Positions 49,434-60,165 of a stretch of DNA of 64,000 bases are shown in pieces. Below the pieces are notes generated by a model. The model searched no databases, had not been told where the DNA came from, and worked only from the letters and a program-made list of their open reading frames with translations. The DNA is from Drosophila miranda (taxonomy: Eukaryota; Arthropoda; Insecta; Diptera; Drosophilidae): assembly GCF_003369915.1 (NCBI RefSeq), contig NC_046673.1:22063718-22127717 (forward strand). Direction: 5' to 3'. The position numbers and the translations under genes are program-made. How positions within the stretch are numbered: position 1 is the first letter of the stretch; each line of letters starts with the position of its first letter.

Positions 49434-50002
49434 CACACGAGAAAGAGAATGCTGTATAGTATTAACGCCAGTCAATCAAATATATTTGCATAGAAATAAC
49501 CATTAGTTGAACAATTCATCACCCCTGCGGTGGGCGGGCTACTCGACAGACATGCCAGCTTCAATTTGCCACAAACAAGTAGGGCCTTTGGGTGGTCTTT
49601 TCTGATTACGATGTGGCTCCAGCCCTCTTAGGCGGTAGCCCGATTATTTTCACAGAGCACAAAACAAAAACAAAAAAAGGTGGATATTTATCCAAATCCA
49701 AAAGCAAAACAGTTTGGGTGTTTTTTTTTCTCAGCACTGGAATACTTGAAATTTATTTATTTAGAACACATTTCCACATTTGCTGCGAATTTAGGTAGAT
49801 TTATTTTGTTTGCTACAAGTTTCCGTTGCAGTCGACGAGTTGTGTTGTTGTCAGAGGCGCGCCTCGTGCAAGCAATCTTCCAATGTGTATCTGTAAGAGG
49901 CGGGAAAATGCAATTAGTCCTGGTTTAGTTGGTGTCCGTGCAGCTCGTACTAACCTTATAATAAGTATCAAGCAGTCCACAACATCGGGCGGCGGTGCTT
50001 CC
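49434..50002. other. RpS28 3' UTR with intron, and convergent spacer
   Basis: The minus-strand RpS28 transcript appears to continue to a polyadenylation signal (AATAAA on the minus strand, about 49800-49805). A 64-bp intron candidate lies inside the 3' UTR: donor ATAAG|GTTAGT at 49954, acceptor CTCTTACAG ending at 49891. The remainder (49434-49790) holds the 3' end of the plus-strand gene and nothing else recognisable. Confidence 0.5.
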
Positions 50003-50200
50003 TTAGCGAAGCCTTCTGGCCTCACGTTCAGACTCCAACAGGGTGAGGATGTCGCCCTCGCGGACGGGTCCCTTCACGTTGCGGATAATCTGACGGTTCT
50101 GCTCCCCAAGGAACTCCACTTTGACCTGTGTACACTGGCCCTGAGAGCCGGTGCGGCCGAGAACTTTCATCACGCGAGCCCAAACAACTGGTTTGTCCAT
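50003..50200 (-). CDS. RpS28b: Ribosomal protein S28 (eS28)
   Basis: A complete 65-residue frame from the ATG at 50200 ([18 protein letters not shown]) to ARRLR-stop. Length and sequence are those of eukaryotic eS28, a small-subunit head protein at the mRNA exit channel. The invariant [13 protein letters not shown] and [19 protein letters not shown] blocks are complete. Fly has two RpS28 genes; this intron-free-CDS form next to these neighbours fits RpS28b, from memory. A pyrimidine-rich stretch (CTTCCTTTTTGCTTGCGG on the minus strand, about 50262-50285) is a TOP-like start-site candidate typical of ribosomal protein genes. Confidence 0.97.
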   Translation of the reverse strand: MDKPVVWARVMKVLGRTGSQGQCTQVKVEFLGEQNRQIIRNVKGPVREGDILTLLESEREARRLR

Positions 50201-50921
50201 GGTTATTCCTGAATTTCTTCGATTCGCCGCAGAGACTTTACGTGTGTTGCTCTTCAATAGGCAGCCGCAAGCAAAAAGGAAGTAGGGTGGTTATCGGGCC
50301 GAGTACGTCAAGTTGGCTGCGCTGCGTGGCGATAGACGATAGACGATGGGCTGGGCAGTGGCAAATGGTTCGAGTAAAATAAACTAAAAGTTGTCACAGC
50401 CTTGACCAAAATATGGAGATATGTTAAACTTAATTTTACAGTGAGTTTTTGAGGCTGATTTAATTGTTGTTTGGTAAATTATGGAAAATTATTGAAAATT
50501 TTGACAGCTTGGGAGTTTTACAGCACTGCTTTTAAACAAGAGCTGTCGCCTGCGAGAAAAAAGAACAATGTTTGCTGACATTTGCCATTAATGGTTGATT
50601 AAAGTATGCCAAATTACCAGACAAATTAATTAAAGGCTAGTTTTAGTCAATCGGATTCAGGTGCGGAGCCTTTAGAGAATATTGACACCGCAAATCAAAC
50701 CATTGGCGGCATTCGGCAGGAATGGCTGGCAACCCTAGACGTGGCACCACGTAGCCATTTGACAGTGAAAGTCGGCTGGCTTCGTGCTGCCTTCGGCTTG
50801 TTGCTTACCATCTCTTCATCACTCCGCCAATTTTCCCGAGCACGACGGTTGTGTGAGAGCGTGCTTTTATATTTTATATTTCCGTTCCCCTCGAGCACAA
50901 GTGAAAAGCATCAGACAAACC
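50201..50921. other. Divergent promoter region RpS28 / TRAP-alpha
   Basis: Shared upstream region of the minus-strand RpS28 gene and plus-strand TRAP-alpha gene. It holds the TOP-like start of RpS28, three GCGATAGACGATAGACGATG-type repeats near 50327-50350, and the ER-stress-like palindrome listed separately. No coding gene. Confidence 0.6.
50738..50752 (+). promoter_or_regulatory. Palindromic ACGTGG-CA-CCACGT, UPR-element-like
   Basis: GACGTGGCACCACGT contains two inverted ACGTGG half sites. TGACGTGG is the XBP1/ATF6 unfolded-protein-response element and CCACG is the half of the ER-stress element. It lies 170-185 bp before the ATG of TRAP-alpha, an ER translocon gene, making ER-stress control plausible. 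This is motif reading only. Confidence 0.4.
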
Positions 50922-52193
50922 ATGAAGAATCTGATGTTCTTAATGCTGATGGTCCTTCCCATCGTCATTTGCACCTTCTCAGCACGTAAGTACACAAATC
51001 TCGGCCATGCAGCCGCAGCCACAGCCACCTTTTGGCCGAAGGGCCGGGGGCGCATACGTGGCACTGCCGCTGTCGCTGCTAGGTGCTAGGTGGCCGCCAG
51101 GTTTCCAGCCAGGAGCAGCTCCATCTGACGATGTGACCGAGTGGGCGCTAATTTTGACCTTCCTTGGCTCATGGCCACCAAAAGTGTTGAGTTGGCATTG
51201 CCTTCCGCCTCATAGTCTCGGCTTACCTCCCTCACCCTCTCACTCGTACTTATGTCGCTGCATGTATGTGGCTCTCTCTTCCTTGGATAGCAAACAAATT
51301 CGGAGCCTATGCCGCGGAAGCTGTTGAGGACGATCTGGTGGATGTGGACAGCGAAGAGGGAGCCGTGACTGGTGAAGATGCCGATGCCGACGAAGACACA
51401 GACAAGGAGAGCAGCGCGTCGCCGAACGCGGACACCTATCTGCTGTTCACCAAACCTCTGTACACGCCCGGTCAGCAGCTGGATCTGCCCGGTGGCAAGC
51501 CCGTGGAATTCCTGATCGGCTTCACCAACAAGGGCGCCGAGGAGTTTGTGATCGAGACGGTCGAGGCCTCATTCCGTTATCCCATGGACTTCAACTACTT
51601 CATCCAGAACTTCTCGGCGGTGGCCTACAATCGGGAAGTGAAGCCCGGCTTCGAGTCGACCGTTTCGTATACGTTTCTGCCATCGGATCAGTTTGCTGGA
51701 CGTCCATTCGGACTGAACATTGCCCTGGCCTATCGGGATGCCAATGGCATTCAGTACAACGAGGCTGTCTTCAACGAGACCGTTCTTATCTCCGAGGTCG
51801 ATGAAGGACTCGACGGTGAGACCTTCTTCTTGTATGTCCTCCTGGCCGGCATTGTGGTCCTGCTCCTGGTCATTGGCCAGCAGTATTTGCTGGGCAGCTC
51901 AGGCAAGCGCAAGCGCGCCGCTGCCAAGAAGGTCATCGAAACTGGAACAGCCAACGACAGCACCATCGACTACGACTGGGTCCCGCAGGAGACGCTGCGT
52001 GCTTTGCGTAAGTTTGGATTTATAGATAGACCTCTTTCCGCAGATTTTAATTTTTTGTTCCACAGAGAAATCGCCTCCCAAGTCGAAGACGCCAAAGACC
52101 TCGCCCAAGCCGGGAAAGCAGGCCAGTCCCAAGGCGGCCAGCCACCAAAGTCCCAAGCAGCGCAAGGTGAAGCGTTCCGCGGGCGATGACTAA
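50922..52193 (+). CDS. SSR1: Translocon-associated protein alpha (TRAP-alpha/SSR1)
   Basis: Three exons, 50922-50985, 51291-52007 and 52066-52193 (GT-AG, both introns phase 1), encode 302 residues. Exon 1 encodes just the signal peptide (MKNLMFLMLMVLPIVICTFSA). The mature lumenal part starts with a very acidic region (EDDLVDVDSEEG, DADADEDTDKE), then the TRAP-alpha fold (TYLLFTKPLYTPGQ, later EASFRYPMDFNYFIQNFSA). One membrane helix follows (FFLYVLLAGIVVLLLVIG), then a cytosolic Lys/Pro/Ser-rich tail ending RSAGDD. This matches SSR1, which sits at the Sec61 translocon and helps particular precursors enter the ER. The ORF also runs through intron 2, but skipping that 58-bp intron is needed to reach the basic tail known in homologues. 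A copy of this gene's very end lies at 63317. Confidence 0.96.
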
Positions 52194-52711
52194 ATGCAAA
52201 GACGGCTCCAGTCCAGACCAACAACTCCAACTGAAACAACACCAGCAACAATCCCCCCATTTCATCCTGTAGGGAGCAAAGCATTAAGTTTCCCAACTAT
52301 TTACGAGTAGAGATATATATCATTTTCGGTCATATATAGAAATATTATCATTATTTTTTTTTCGTTTTTCGAGAGATTGTTAGTGTTAATTCAAGAAAGA
52401 AGTAACTACAACAAAATGAAAACAGTCCATGAGTTCCATAGAGTTTCCACAAAGTGAATTTGATTATTTCCAAACTATTTCTGCACATACTCCAGCAACC
52501 ACAGCAACAAAAGAAAGGAAAACTTAAAAAAAAGTGTTTAGATAACTTTCTTGTGAATTGTCTTCGTTTGTAGAAGACACGTTAGAGAGGTACAGATAGA
52601 CATTTAGAGAATGATTGTAGGGGAGAGCAATGTTTAAGTAAAACTATAAGAAAACAAAGAGAGAAAGAAAAATTGAAGAATAAATAGAAACCTTCCAATT
52701 GTACGATAAAT
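52194..52711 (+). other. TRAP-alpha 3' UTR
   Basis: The 3' untranslated region, with AATAAA hexamers near 52679 (AGAATAAATAG). It ends immediately before the duplicated unit that starts at 52712. Nothing else is seen. Confidence 0.6.
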
Positions 52712-53281
52712 TTAGCCCATATTATTATATCATTATTAATTGTTTGTTCTTATTTTGCTTCAATTTCTGATCTTGACCGTCGATTCATTTTCTGTTAGAA
52801 CGAAATATGTTGAAGTGTTTTTTTTTATACAGAGAAGTCGTTTTTATTCGGCGGATGAATAAAAAGAAACTTTCTTAAAAAATCAATAAAATATGCCATT
52901 TTTATTCAGCTTTTCAAATTTTTTTTAGGTCGACAGATTCCAATAATAGCTAATCTGCGAGTACAGACCTGCGAGGCAGGTATGACTCCTAGTGTTGTCC
53001 AGTTTGTTTCAAATTTCACTCCCCTTTCCGCCCCTACAAAGGATCTACAAAATCTAGCAGCTTAACGAATCTTTATCAGATCTGATCAATAGTATAGCCA
53101 TAAGAAACAATTGAAAATGCAGTGGAAACGAAAAGCCTTCTATTCGCTTACTCATTCTCTCTCTCTCTCACACACTCTTCCTCGTGCAGTGTGTGTGCTC
53201 TGGTGCTGGTGTGAAAATAGAGAGAAAGATAGATTTAAACAAAAAATTGCAAAGAAAAATGGAAACAGATCAAATCTAGCA

Positions 53282-53752
53282 CATGATGCAATTATACAAG
53301 GTGGTCTCGTCGGGAGCCGAAGTTCGTTCGTGTTGTCCCTTATCGTCAGTGCATGCTTGCTTGTTGATGATGAAGGTTGTTCACGGACGAATTTTTTGAT
53401 ATATTCTTAACCCTTATGTCCCGACAACAACAAAATTATAAAAAGCATATAAAAAAAATACCACAGAATTAGAAGTAATCTTTATATATTATGTAAAAGA
53501 ACATTTTAATATAACTAAAAATGTTGAAGAAAAATTATTAATGGCTGCATAAAATTTAAATATTAATATATCAGTAAAATCATTTTATTTTAAAATTTTA
53601 AAACCCACGGGCCTGTTAAGGGTTAATCAACATCAACATATACCGTCTCACTCACACTCACTATACTATGTGCCCTTCACTCGCACTTATTTCTAGCATA
53701 CGTTAAGGGACTAACTTTTGCCGACGAGACCACCTTGTATAATTGCATCATG
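53282..53752. mobile_element. P-superfamily MITE (471 bp, 8-bp TSD)
   Basis: Perfect inverted terminal repeats of at least 31 bp, beginning CATGATGCAATTATACAAGG on the left and its complement on the right. They are flanked by exact 8-bp duplications ATCTAGCA (53274-53281 and 53753-53760). The TIR matches the classical P-element 31-bp TIR at 26 of 31 positions by my recollection of the latter, including CATGATG and AAGGTGGTC. P elements also make 8-bp duplications. The interior is AT-rich and non-coding, so it is non-autonomous. The paralogous site in copy B (59057-59064) has a single ATCTAGCA and no insert, proving the boundaries. Confidence 0.9.
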
Positions 53753-54407
53753 ATCTAGCATATATGTAAAAATCTCCCAAACGGTTCGACCGATTATTAT
53801 TAAAGGTTTTTTTCGCGAACAGCGATACCAAAAGACATACAATATATTGTATAGGTAACATAAATCATAAGCTCACATTTGTACATACTGACTGAATATC
53901 GGGTATAAATGTGGGGCCGCGGCAAGGACCGCGTTTATTTTCGTACCGTGTTGGGTCGTGTCGAAAAATATCGTGACCATGCCCATCTCAAATGTGTGCA
54001 TATATTCACGACGCAGCAACGGCCATTGCTGCCGCTCTCACATACACATGCATTCACGTACTTTAAAGTTTTTGTGTGCGCGCAGAGTAGAGACCAGCAG
54101 CTCTGACCAGCAAAAACCGATGATGTTGTGGACATTTTTTGAATATTTTCAGTTTACCGATATTGGTAGCATGAGGGCAGATTGTGATAAAATTTATAAT
54201 GTTATATTTGGGGTAAAAATTAAAATTAAGCCATATTTTTAGCTTATTTCTTTCGATTGTAGCCAGTTTCAACGTTTTTTTTCTAATCTAGCTTAAATGA
54301 CTCTGAAATTCTGGCAGCACTGTTTCTGAGGCGACGGGCGCAGCTGCGCACTTAAAAACAGCGGATTATGGTAGCGGCAGAGGACGTCGACTGCGGGCTG
54401 CTTTGCT

Positions 54408-54471
54408 TATAAATAGGACGACGTCAGCTGCTTCTCATCAGTCCTCAAATTTTTTTTGGACTGTTCGGACC
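54408..54471 (+). promoter_or_regulatory. TATA-Inr-DPE core promoter in copy A
   Basis: TATAAATAG at 54408-54416; initiator TCATCAGTC with the likely +1 A at 54440, 32 bp after the first T of the TATA box; and GGACC at 54467-54471, exactly +28 to +32, matching the DPE consensus RGWYV. All three have canonical spacing. The same triad sits in copy B at 59706, 59738 and 59765. Such combined promoters are strong and common in retroelement LTRs and 5' ends. Confidence 0.6.
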
Positions 54472-54564
54472 CAATGCTATCTCTTCTACTATATAAGAAT
54501 TTATTCCTAGTTATTTTTATTTATTCTTATCGTGTACAATTTATAAGGAATTTTGCACGCTAAG

Positions 54565-54861
54565 ATGGAGGTTTTCGGTCATGTTGGTTGGCATGTTGCG
54601 GGGGTTGCCGTCGGCGTGTTGAGGTGGTTGCCGTCGGCGTGTTGCGGTGGTTTCCGTCGGCGTGTTGCGGTGGTGTTGCCCATTCCCATACACACATATA
54701 CATACATTGCGGCAAAGCAGAGGCTCAGCCATTTTGACGCGGTTGCGTCGCCGACTGCTGATTTTCCTATATATAGAAGGCCGGCGCCAAGCGCTCTCGG
54801 ACCAATTCCTTTTCCTCTTATAATTATTTTTCTAATAATTGTTCTTATATCTATTGACTAA
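54565..54861 (+). CDS. 98-codon ORF in copy A, doubtful
   Basis: This is the second ATG downstream of the TATA-Inr-DPE promoter. The frame begins MEVFGHVGWHVAGVAVGV, passes through the 23-bp minisatellite (Gly/Val/Trp/Cys-rich), and ends with a hydrophobic stretch (FPLIIIFLIIVLISID) that could be a tail anchor. The homologous frame in copy B has 100 codons, and the only length difference (a CA repeat) is 6 bp, so the frame survives. No family is recognised, and an upstream short ORF argues against efficient translation. Confidence 0.25.
   Translation: MEVFGHVGWHVAGVAVGVLRWLPSACCGGFRRRVAVVLPIPIHTYTYIAAKQRLSHFDAVASPTADFPIYRRPAPSALGPIPFPLIIIFLIIVLISID
54598..54672 (+). repeat. 23-bp minisatellite in copy A
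   Basis: About three tandem copies of a unit close to TTGCCGTCGGCGTGTTGCGG (plus TGG). The equivalent array in copy B is at about 59896-59972. Confidence 0.8.
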
Positions 54862-55085
54862 ACTGAATCTTCTGCAGTTTGCCCGTAGTATTTGTACGTT
54901 TTAAATTTTTGATTAAGTATGAGTATGAGAATAAGTATTTTTTTAAGTGATGCTCACGTCGTTCCATTAGAAATTTAACGTCTTTTGCGTAAACGGTATC
55001 GACTACGCCCGTATCGATGGTCTTTCGAACATCTTGGAACTCTCCCACACCCCTATCATATCAAAATTCACGCTGATCGATGGGT

Positions 55086-57943
55086 ATAAAACGGTATAAA
55101 ATTTCTAGTCAGTCTAATAGGAATCGTGAAGTTTATGCGGCTCAACAGATCAGGGCTGTCTATGTCACCCCTGATCAAGTTGTGCATAAATATCACACCA
55201 AGCATTTTTCTACGGTTAACTAAGGATGGGAGGTTTACTAATAGTAGTCTACTAGAGTAAGATGGGAGTCTTACACCCGCATCCCAGTTAAGGCCCCGCA
55301 GAGCAAAGAGTAAAAAGTTTTTCTGTACTGATTCTATACGGTCCTGGTGTACTTTGTACTGAGGGCACCATACACAGGAGCCGTATTCTAAGATCGGACG
55401 AACAAGCGAGGTATAGAGAGTCTTTGTTATATAGGGGTCGTCAAATTCCTTTGACCACCTCTTTATAAACCCAAGCACGCCCATGGCCTTATTTACCATG
55501 GTAGAAATGTGTTCGGAAAACTTTAACTTGGGGTCTAACATAACACCCAGATCATCCACCAGGGTAATTCTCTCAAGAGAACCACCAAATAGGGTGTAGG
55601 GAGCCAACAAAGGGCTAGAACGATGAAATGTCATAACTTTGCATTTCGAGGCATTAAGGTGTAACAAGTTTGCACAACACCATGACTGAAAGTTATTGAG
55701 ATCGGATTGCAAGCGAGAATGAAATGAAATGTCCTTGTACTGGACACAGAGTTTAACATCATCCGCATACATAAGTACTCGAGAGTATGTTAATACTGAA
55801 GGTAAGTCATTAATAAAGAGTGTGAAGAGTAAGGGGCCTAGATGGCTGCCTTGTGGTACTCCCGAAGAAAACTTTACTGGGAAAGAGAGGGAGTTTTTGA
55901 AGAGGACTCTTTGAGACCTAGAACAAAGATAGCTAGAAATCCATCTCAGGAGGTTGGGCGGAAACCCTAAAAGGTCAAGTTTATGCGCTAAAAGGGAATG
56001 GTTTACAGAGTCGAAAGCTTTACTAAAGTCGGTGTAAATAACATCCGTCTGTAAGTTACCTTGAAAGCCTTTAATAATGAAAGAGGTAAACTCTAACAAG
56101 TTCGTGGTGGTTGATCGCCGCCTTATAAATCCATGCTGAGTTGGAGATATAAGTGACTTGCAGAGATGTTGCAAGTGCGGAGTTAGAACCCTCTCAAACA
56201 TTTTAGGAAGCAAGAAGAATCAATGGATAGGGTGAATAGTTTAAGCAAAGGTCCACACAGAGCCTCGGCGCAGTACCTGAGTACACAACCTGGAACCCCG
56301 TCTGGACCCGGTGAAAACACCGGCTTAACTAGTCGAAGATCATGAAGTAGGGAACATTCATTTAACAAGGGACTGAAAATGCCGTTCGACCTCGGTAAAC
56401 CGTATGGGTACGGATGACCAGAGTAGCTTTCCTCAGAATAGGTGGTTTGGAAGAATTGGGCAAAAAGATCGGCAATTGCCTGATCATTATTTGCCGACGT
56501 ATTACAAAATGATAGCGAGGATGGGTGTGCGGACGTTCTACGCTTACTGTTTACGAAGCTGTAAAACTGTTTAGGGTCCTGAGAAAAACGTATCCTGCAA
56601 CGAGATAGGAAGTAGGAGAACCCACTTCTTGAAATTTTGTATAAAGTCTTGATTTTAAGTTTTTTAGACTGGATAACTCTTTGGTAAACCAAGGGGGTTT
56701 TCCAGATCTAGTCGGACAAGAAAGCGGGACACAAGAATCGAAAAATGTGCCAAGAGCATTGTAAAAAATGTTTGTGCCTTTTATGATATCAGTGCACAAG
56801 TACAAAGCGGACCAATCAAAATCCCTAATGAGGTTATTAAGCTTCGCAAACTCGGCTTTACGAAAGCAGCGGACACGTTCGGGCAGCCTACTCGACCGAT
56901 CCAATACAGTTGGTCCTATATCTAGCGACACCTCGAAAGTAGGGTGGTAGGCGTCTTCAGGTATAGTGAGCGGAAGGGCTCGGGTTAACAACACTATGGT
57001 CGGATCCGATACAAAGCACAGATCAAGCAATCGACCCAAGGAATTTTTCAATTGCTCGCGACCAAAATTGCTCCGGCCAAAATTTGGCGGAGCAAATGGT
57101 GTCAAATTGAGTTGGGGAGATGCTTATCTTAAACGAGGCTATCTCCCTGGCATAAGAGAAGTTAAATTTCTCCACCTTTAAACCCACGGCTTTTATTTTG
57201 CTTTGAATAAAAGCAATTACATCATTAGATGTGAGGTCAGGGGCTAGCCGTGAAACAAAAACTTGTCGTTTTGGTGGGACTCCCACCAGTGGTTTAGTCA
57301 CCACAGGCCTAGTACCTGTGGTGGCAATATCCGGAGGTCCGGAACGTCTATTTACTGGTGGGATCGGGATAGACGGGACAACTAGCGAACTTGCGGACAC
57401 CACGGACACGGACGCTGCAGACGTACTTGGCTGCACATTCTCCGAGGCGATGAATTCGGCTACCGAATCTGCGTCGCCAGCAGCTGTCGTTGCCCTTGGA
57501 GTGGCAAACGAGATCAACTGCTGCACACTTGGAGTGGTCGCAGTCAGTTTTTCGGCGGCGCACGGCTGAGTGACGGTTGGCAATTGCAGATCCCGCGGAG
57601 TGACCTTTTTGCGCCTCGGAGACTCATTCAGCAGTTTTAAACCGCTAAACTGAGCCTCCATGGCTAGGAGCCGATCGTATTGGTTTTTAAAACCAACGGT
57701 CAGCTCCTTAAAGCCACTCCGCGTCTGCCTCATGAAAGCCACCATGTCTTTCTCCACCGCACGGCATGCCTCGCAACTGTAATGCAAGCCATTACGTTTG
57801 GCTACAGCATCACTCACGAGGCCAGAAAATCCAGCGCATTTTGCGTGCACTACGCTGTCGCAGAGCCAGCAGGGGACATTCGGATGATCGTGGGTGATCT
57901 GCTTCTTACAGCTTTTTTTGGCACAGACCACAGCGTATTCCAT
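55086..57943 (-). mobile_element. Non-LTR retrotransposon (Jockey/CR1-like), degenerate
   Basis: Minus-strand element. ORF1 starts at 57943 with a PHD-like C4HC3 finger (C7, C12, C25, C28, H33, C36, C57, C60) and a Ser/Thr/Val-rich linker, and is cut at about 57060-57100. The sequence then enters an endonuclease C-terminal and linker region (57105-56551 and 56692-56183, in different frames), followed by reverse transcriptase (56213-55086). RT landmarks are IYTDFSKAFDSVNHSLL, SSGVPQGSHLGPLLF and YADDVKLC, plus the C-terminal FALRGLNWD block. The ORF1 end and endonuclease N-terminus are deleted, there are at least two frameshifts, and the RT C-terminus and 3' UTR are missing at 55086. It is not autonomous. 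Confidence 0.9.
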
Positions 57944-58489
57944 TTTATTTTATTATTTATTTATATATATACTATTATTTGCAAAACAAATTGGTATCAG
58001 ACCAATGTGCCAGACAACGCTCAAAGCGGAATTGGTAAAAAAAAGAGAGCAGAGTGGAGAGCGTTTATAGCGAGAGCTACTAAGCAGAGAGCGCTATTGC
58101 TCAGAAAGTTTAAAGAGCGAGAGAGAAAGAACAGTTATTGAAGTTGAGGTGATAGCGAGAGAGTGATAAAACAACAAAAGCTACCAGACGAGAGCGGACT
58201 GCAATGCAATGTAATGCGTACTCACTCACTGCAACAACACAAACACAATCACAAGCACAAGCCGACGCCGAAAAATAAAAAGTTAAATAATGTTTTAACA
58301 CAAATCAAAAGGCATGCACTCGCGCAATAGAACAGGTTTCCAGATTGTTGTCTGGTTAGGAAGTATAACTAGAATTTAGTTAGGAAAACACCGGCTGTTT
58401 ATTCAAAACAAAAGGAAAAAATGCGGAGCGCAAAACAAAAACACGTCTGATCACTACGAAAGATACGAAAGATGATATATGTACATATA
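57944..58489. other. Probable 5' leader of the non-LTR element
   Basis: Lies between the ORF1 start of the minus-strand element and the start of copy B. It contains AT-rich then GAGAG-rich sequence and no protein-like frame. It could be the element's 5' UTR or a leftover of the rearrangement. I see no target-site duplication linking its outer end to 55086. Confidence 0.4.
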
Positions 58490-59705
58490 TTAGCCCATAT
58501 TATTATATCATTATTAATTGTTTGTTCTTATTTTGCTTCAATTTCTGATCTTGACCGTCGATTCATTTTCTGTTAGAACGAAATATATTGAAGTGGTTTT
58601 TTTATACAGAGAAGTCGTTTTTATTCGGCGGATGAATAAAAAGAAACTTTCTTAAAAAATCAATAAAATATGCCATTTTTATTCAGCTTTTCAAATTTTT
58701 GTTAGGTCGACAGATTCCAATAATAGCTAATCTGCGAGTACAGACCTGCGAGGCAGGTATGACTCGTAGTGTTGTCCAGTTTGTTTCAAATTTCACTCCC
58801 CTTTCCGCCCCTACAAAGGATCTACAAAATCTAGCAGCTTGACGAATCTGTATCAGATCTGATCAATAGTATAGCCATAAGAAACAATTGAAAATGCAGT
58901 GGAAACGCAAAGCCTTCTATTCGCTTACTCATTCTCTCTCTCTCTCACACACTCTTCCTCGTGCAGTGTGTGTGCTCTGGTGTTGGTGTGAAAATAGAGA
59001 GAAAGATAGATTTAAACAAAAAATTGCAAAGAAATATGGAAACAGATCAAATCTAGCATATATGTACAAATCTCCCAAACGGTTCGACCGATTATTATTA
59101 AATGTTTTTTTCGCGAACAGCGATACCAAAAGACATACAATATATTGTATAGGTAACATAAATCATAAGCTCACATTTGTACATACTGACTGAATATCGG
59201 GTATAAATGTGGGGCCGCGGCAAGGACCGCGTTTATTTTCGTACCGTGTTGGGTCGTGTCGAAAAATATCGTGACCATGCCCATCTCTAATGTGTGCATA
59301 TATTCACGACGCAGCAACGGCCATTGCTGCCGCTCTCACATACACATGCATTCACGTACTTTAAAGTTTTTGTGTGCGCGCAGAGTAGAGACCAGCAGCT
59401 CTGACCAGCAAAAACCGATGATGTTGTGGACATTTTTTGAATATTTTCAGTTTACCGATATTGGTAGCATGAGGGCAGATTGTGATAAAATTTATAATGT
59501 TATATTTGGGGTAAAAATTAAAATTAAGCCATATTTTTAGCTTATTTCTTTCGATTGTAGCCAGTTTCAACGTTTTTTTTCTAATCTAGCTTAAATGACT
59601 CTGAAATTCTGGCAGCACTGTTTCTGAGGCGACGGGCGCAGCTGCGCACTTAAAAACAGCGGATTATGGTAGCGGCAGAGGACGTCGACTGCGGGCTGCT
59701 TTGCT

Positions 59706-59769
59706 TATAAATAGGACGACGTCAGCTGCTTCTCATCAGTCCTCAAATTTTTTTTTGACTGTTCGGACC
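59706..59769 (+). promoter_or_regulatory. TATA-Inr-DPE core promoter in copy B
   Basis: Same triad and spacing as in copy A: TATAAATAG at 59706, initiator A at 59738, GGACC at 59765-59769. The only change between copies here is within the T-run and does not alter the spacing. Confidence 0.6.
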
Positions 59770-59862
59770 CAATGCTATCTCTTCTACTATATAAGAATTT
59801 ATTCCTAGTTATTTTTATTTATTCTTATCGTGTACAATTTATAAGGAATTTTGCACGCTAAG

Positions 59863-60165
59863 ATGGAGGTTTTCGGTCATGTTGGTTGGCATGTTGCGGG
59901 GGTTGCCGTCGGCGTGTTGAGGTGGTTGCCGTCGGCGTGTTGCGGTGGTTGCCGTCGGCGTGTTGCGGTGGTGTTGCCCATTCCCATACACACACACACA
60001 TATACATACATTGCGGCAAAGCAGAGGCTCAGCCATTTTGACGCGGTTGCGTCGCCGACTGCTGCTTTTCCTAGATATAGAAGGCCGGCGCCAAGCGCTC
60101 TCGGACCAATTCCTTTTCCTCTTATAATTATTTTTCTAATAATTGTTCTTATATCTATTGACTAA
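59863..60165 (+). CDS. 100-codon ORF in copy B, doubtful
   Basis: Counterpart of the 98-codon frame in copy A, with two extra codons (His-Thr) from a longer CA repeat and a few substitutions. It has the same hydrophobic C-terminal stretch. Unrecognised and possibly non-coding. Confidence 0.25.
   Translation: MEVFGHVGWHVAGVAVGVLRWLPSACCGGCRRRVAVVLPIPIHTHTYTYIAAKQRLSHFDAVASPTAAFPRYRRPAPSALGPIPFPLIIIFLIIVLISID

Larger units (their letters stand above)
52712..55085 (+). repeat. Duplicated unit, copy A
   Basis: Starts TTAGCCCATATTATTA and ends TCGATGGGT. Apart from a 471-bp insertion with 8-bp duplication at 53274-53760, it aligns base for base with 58490-60389 (about 98% identical by eye). It contains a microsatellite block, a TATA-Inr-DPE promoter, a 23-bp minisatellite and a 98-codon ORF. 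At its right end homology stops abruptly where the non-LTR element begins. Confidence 0.9.
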
